A DNA stretch of 64,000 bases. Origin: Mesorhizobium loti (GTDB lineage: Bacteria > Pseudomonadota > Alphaproteobacteria > Rhizobiales > Rhizobiaceae). The DNA is taken from assembly GCA_014189435.1 (NCBI GenBank), contig CP050293.1, positions 6,577,001 through 6,641,000 on the forward strand, in the 5' to 3' direction. A program made the translations under genes and the position numbers. The notes beneath the pieces are model-generated. The model did no database searches. It was not told the origin of the DNA and was given only the letters and a program-made list of their open reading frames with translations. Positions 61,286 to 64,000 of this stretch are shown here, in pieces (the stretch's first letter is position 1; every line of letters starts with the position of its first letter).

Positions 61286-62695
61286 ATGGTCGCGCTGACC
61301 GATCCGGACCTGCTGTTTCCGCCCGAAGCGCAGTCGCGCTCACTTGCCCGCGACCTCTATGCCGGCGTCAAGGACCTGCCGATCGTCAGTCCGCACGGTC
61401 ATACCGATCCGCGCTGGTATGCGCTGGACGAACCCTTCCCGGATCCGGCGCAACTGCTCATCGTGCCGGATCACTATATTTTCCGCATGCTGTTCAGCCA
61501 GGGTGTCCGGCTTGAGGATCTCGGCGTGCCGACGCTCGACGGCGCACCGGTGGAAACCGACGGCAGGACGATCTGGCGGCGCTTTGCCGAAAATTATTTT
61601 CTGTTCCGCGGCACGCCGACCCGGCTGTGGTTCGATCATGTTCTCGCCCATCTGTTCGGTATAGAAGAGCCATTGAGTGCCAAGACGGCCGATGGCCACT
61701 ACGACACGATCGCGACGCTGTTGCAGTGGGAGAATTTTCGGCCGCGCGCTTTGTTCGAGCGCTTCAACATCGAGGTCATCGCGACGACGGAAGGCGCGCT
61801 CGACGATCTCAGATGGCACAAGATGATCCGCGACAGCGGCTGGCAGGGCCGTGTCGTCACCGCCTATCGCCCGGACGCGGTCGTCGATCCCGACTTCGAA
61901 GGGTTCTCGACCAATCTCGACCGGCTTGGCGAGATCACCGGCTGCGATACCGGCAGTTGGGTGGGCTATCTCGATGCGCATCGCCAGCGGCGCGCCTTCT
62001 TCAAGAGTTTTGGCGCAACCTCGTCCGACCACGGCCACCCGACGGCCGAGACCGCCAATCTCTCGGACGCCGCGGCGCAAGAGCTGTTCAATCGGGTCCG
62101 CCATGGCTCGGACGACGAGCGCGAAAAGCGGCTGTTCCGCGCGCAGATGCTGACCGAGATGGCCAAGATGAGCCTCGACGACGGTCTGGTCCTGCAAATC
62201 CATCCCGGTTCCCAGCGCAATCACTCACGCGCCGTCTTCGAGAAATTCGGCCGCGACAAGGGTTTCGATATTCCGACCAGAACGGACTATGTGACGGCGC
62301 TGAAGCCGCTGCTGGACTGCGTCGGGCTGGAGCGCGACCTTACCGTCATCCTGTTCACGCTCGACGAGACCAGTTATGCGCGCGAACTGGCGCCGCTCGC
62401 CGGCGTCTATCCGGCGCTCAAACTCGGGCCGGCATGGTGGTTCCACGACAGCCCGGAAGGCATGCGCCGGTTCCGCGAAATGACGACGGAAACGGCCGGC
62501 TTCTACAACACGGTCGGCTTCAATGACGACACGAGAGCCTTCCCCTCGATACCGGCGCGCCACGATGTGGCGCGTCGCGTCGACTGCGCTTTCCTGGCGC
62601 GTCTGGTCGCCGAACATCGGCTGCGCGAGGACGAGGCGCATGAGCTGGCGGGGGAATTGACCTACACGCTCGCCAAGAAAGCCTATCGGCTCTGA
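61286..62695 (+). CDS. uxaC: Glucuronate isomerase
   Basis: A 469-residue uronate isomerase of the amidohydrolase-like fold, converting glucuronate to fructuronate and galacturonate to tagaturonate. The metal site is SPHGHTDPRWY (about residues 32-42); other family stretches are TTEGALDDLRWHKMI and LQIHPGSQRNHS. ATG 61286 is chosen over 61256 because GGAAGGAG lies 11 nt upstream and because a promoter-like element covers 61256. It pairs with the divergent reductase and the downstream cupin. Confidence 0.93.
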   Translation: MVALTDPDLLFPPEAQSRSLARDLYAGVKDLPIVSPHGHTDPRWYALDEPFPDPAQLLIVPDHYIFRMLFSQGVRLEDLGVPTLDGAPVETDGRTIWRRFAENYFLFRGTPTRLWFDHVLAHLFGIEEPLSAKTADGHYDTIATLLQWENFRPRALFERFNIEVIATTEGALDDLRWHKMIRDSGWQGRVVTAYRPDAVVDPDFEGFSTNLDRLGEITGCDTGSWVGYLDAHRQRRAFFKSFGATSSDHGHPTAETANLSDAAAQELFNRVRHGSDDEREKRLFRAQMLTEMAKMSLDDGLVLQIHPGSQRNHSRAVFEKFGRDKGFDIPTRTDYVTALKPLLDCVGLERDLTVILFTLDETSYARELAPLAGVYPALKLGPAWWFHDSPEGMRRFREMTTETAGFYNTVGFNDDTRAFPSIPARHDVARRVDCAFLARLVAEHRLREDEAHELAGELTYTLAKKAYRL

Positions 62696-62749
62696 CGCGT
62701 GCTCGCGCGCAATCGGCGCTGGTCAGCTATCCGCGATGAGGAGATGACG

Positions 62750-63085
62750 ATGAGCGCAAAGATTTTCGCGCATACCGGCGAGGGCGCCTGGACGACGACG
62801 CCGGACGGCAACAGGCGACGCGTTCTCCTGCACACCGATGAATTGATGTTGGTCGAATTCGGCTTCGACAAGGGCGGCGTCGGCGCCTTGCATTCGCACC
62901 CGCATGTGCAGGCAAGCTACGTTGCTGAAGGCCGCTTCGAGGTGACCGTCGACGGCCGGACCGAAACCCTTGAGACCGGCGGCAGCTTCATCGTCCCGTC
63001 CGGTCTGGTGCACGGCGTCAAGGCGCTCGAAGCGGGGCGGCTGGTCGACAGCTTTACGCCGCACCGGGCCGATTTCCTCGGCTAG
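62750..63085 (+). CDS. Small cupin protein, KdgF-like
   Basis: A 111-residue single-domain cupin. Metal ligands are H48, H50 (or H52) in GALHSHPHVQASYVAEG and H88 in LVHGV, with Gln54 in between. The length and pattern fit KdgF, which linearises unsaturated uronates before the isomerase step. Its place 54 bp behind uxaC supports that role, but direct proof is lacking. ATG 62750 is taken because GAGGAG is 7 nt upstream; ATG 62744 is the alternative. Confidence 0.78.
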   Translation: MSAKIFAHTGEGAWTTTPDGNRRRVLLHTDELMLVEFGFDKGGVGALHSHPHVQASYVAEGRFEVTVDGRTETLETGGSFIVPSGLVHGVKALEAGRLVDSFTPHRADFLG

Positions 63086-63112
63086 CCAAGGTATGGAGAT
63101 GGAGCAGGGAAG

Positions 63113-63137
63113 ACCCGCGCCCCAAAGAGGCGCGGGT
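63113..63137 (+). terminator. Hairpin terminator after the cupin gene
   Basis: ACCCGCGCC (63113-63121) pairs with GGCGCGGGT (63129-63137); TGTTG follows. The T-run is poor but the stem is strong. Confidence 0.6.
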
Positions 63138-63273
63138 TGTTGCCTGGGCGCTTATGGCGCCGCGGTACTCAAGACATGACCGCAGGATGCGAAACCTGCC
63201 GCATGATGGTGAACATAGGTTTAACGCGCCGGCGCTGCGTGGTCACGAGGAACCGGAGGCTGCGCTCGTTCGG

Positions 63274-64000
63274 TCAGGTAATATACCGGAGCAGGCTGAA
63301 AAGCCGCTCGAACGTCTTGCCGTAGGGCGGGCGCAACATGGCTCCCGCGCTCAGCCGCGACTGCAGGAAAACCGGCTTCTCCTTGCTGAAAGTGCGGAAG
63401 CCCCAGTCACCGTGATAGGCGCCCATGCCGCTGGCGCCGACACCGCCGAAGGGCTGGTTCTCCTGCACCAGATGCAGCATGCAGTCGTTGATGGTGACGC
63501 CGCCGGCGACGGTCTCATGCAGGATGCGTTGACGGTTGCCGCTGTCGCGGCCGAACCAGTAGAGCGCCAGCGGCCGGTCCGCCCCGTTCACATGGTCGAT
63601 CGCCTCGTCGATCCCGGCATATTCGACGATCGGCAGCACCGGCCCGAAGATCTCCTCGCGCATCAGCCGCAGGTTTGCGCCGGCATTGCGGACCAGGGTC
63701 GGCAACATCCTTCGGTTCGTGGCGCTGAGTTGTTCGCTGGCCGGGTTGATTTCGGTGACATCAGCGCCGGCATCGCGCGCCTCGGCGACCATGTCGCGCA
63801 GGCGCTGGTGGTGTCGGTCGCTGATGATGGCGGTATAGTCGGGGTTATCTAGCAAGGTCGGGTAGAGCCGCGCCACAGCGGCTGCGAGCTTCTCGGCGAC
63901 CGTGCCCGCTTGTCCCTTCGGCACCAGCAGATAGTCGGGCGCGATGCAGGTCTGCCCGGCATTCAACAGCTTGCCATAGGCAATGCTGGATACCGCCGCA
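63274..64000 (-). CDS. Aldehyde dehydrogenase, coniferyl-aldehyde type (N-terminus outside window)
   Basis: The C-terminal 241 codons of an NAD(P)-dependent aldehyde dehydrogenase. The reading frame remains open to the window edge. The catalytic Cys lies in NAGQTCIAPDYLL, and the later motif EEIFGPVLPIVEY is standard. The tail (NDCMLHLVQENQPFGGVGASGMGAYHG split by a loop) resembles coniferyl aldehyde dehydrogenases rather than betaine-aldehyde types. Enzymes of this group oxidise aromatic or aliphatic aldehydes. It converges with the uronate unit. Confidence 0.88.
   Translation of the reverse strand, partial: AAVSSIAYGKLLNAGQTCIAPDYLLVPKGQAGTVAEKLAAAVARLYPTLLDNPDYTAIISDRHHQRLRDMVAEARDAGADVTEINPASEQLSATNRRMLPTLVRNAGANLRLMREEIFGPVLPIVEYAGIDEAIDHVNGADRPLALYWFGRDSGNRQRILHETVAGGVTINDCMLHLVQENQPFGGVGASGMGAYHGDWGFRTFSKEKPVFLQSRLSAGAMLRPPYGKTFERLFSLLRYIT

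Overview
The window is a contiguous piece of a GC-rich alphaproteobacterial chromosome. Gene content and order point to the Rhizobiales, most likely Mesorhizobium or a close relative. Pointers are the large NAD-glutamate dehydrogenase, a DUF1674/htpX/rsmB/heparinase/purH block, leuS-lptE, a Usg protein, an F1-ATPase operon whose beta subunit carries a Lys/Ala/Pro-rich N-terminal extension, and many intergenic palindromic elements of the kind scattered through Mesorhizobium genomes. No rRNA, tRNA, transposase, prophage or CRISPR array was found. The assignment rests on recognition of families, not on a database search.

Layout. 1-2632: tail of a LemA-like gene and three TPM-domain envelope proteins. 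2873-8748: GNAT acetyltransferase, inorganic pyrophosphatase, a frameshifted small secreted protein, a divergent TetR/MFS pair with twin operators, a Tat-exported PhoD phosphatase and a small exported protein. 8946-13682: TypA/BipA, DUF1062, LysE exporter, YciI-like and AhpD-like proteins. 13818-20254: NAD-GDH and a UMF1-type MFS transporter. 20508-29409: purH, heparinase-like, an AraC/PhyH pair, rsmB-htpX (overlapping stop/start), DUF1674 and a HAD phosphatase. 29575-36437: transglutaminase-like protein, TadG-like vWA protein, a short structured transcription unit with a 23-codon ORF and an exceptional Shine-Dalgarno sequence, CFA synthase, and the coupled acs-MOSC pair. 36754-42811: Usg, an MFS/aldo-keto reductase unit with a divergent LysR gene, a second aldo-keto reductase and a YggS-type PLP protein. 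42967-49890: leuS-lptE, a soluble FtsK-type translocase and a transaldolase-like aldolase. 49981-54126: priA (frameshifted), a VapC/Phd-type toxin-antitoxin pair, an Asp/Glu racemase and a small membrane protein. 54373-59562: atpHAGDC. 59616-63085: a hexuronate set (fructuronate reductase, UxaC, KdgF-like cupin). 63274-end: C-terminal part of an aldehyde dehydrogenase.

Most of the window is housekeeping. The items that stand out are: (i) a minus-strand mini-gene near 32.2 kb whose Shine-Dalgarno is complementary to 15 nt of the 16S rRNA 3' tail; (ii) opposing arrays of 7-bp repeats between atpD and atpC; (iii) a perfect 44-bp inverted repeat lying across the start of a TPM gene; (iv) twin mirrored operators between tetR and its MFS gene; (v) homopolymer frameshifts in priA and in a secreted-protein gene; (vi) an AraC/PhyH pair inside an otherwise co-oriented rsmB-heparinase-purH block; and (vii) a membrane-anchorless FtsK next to leuS-lptE. 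No large, clearly undescribed multigene system was seen.
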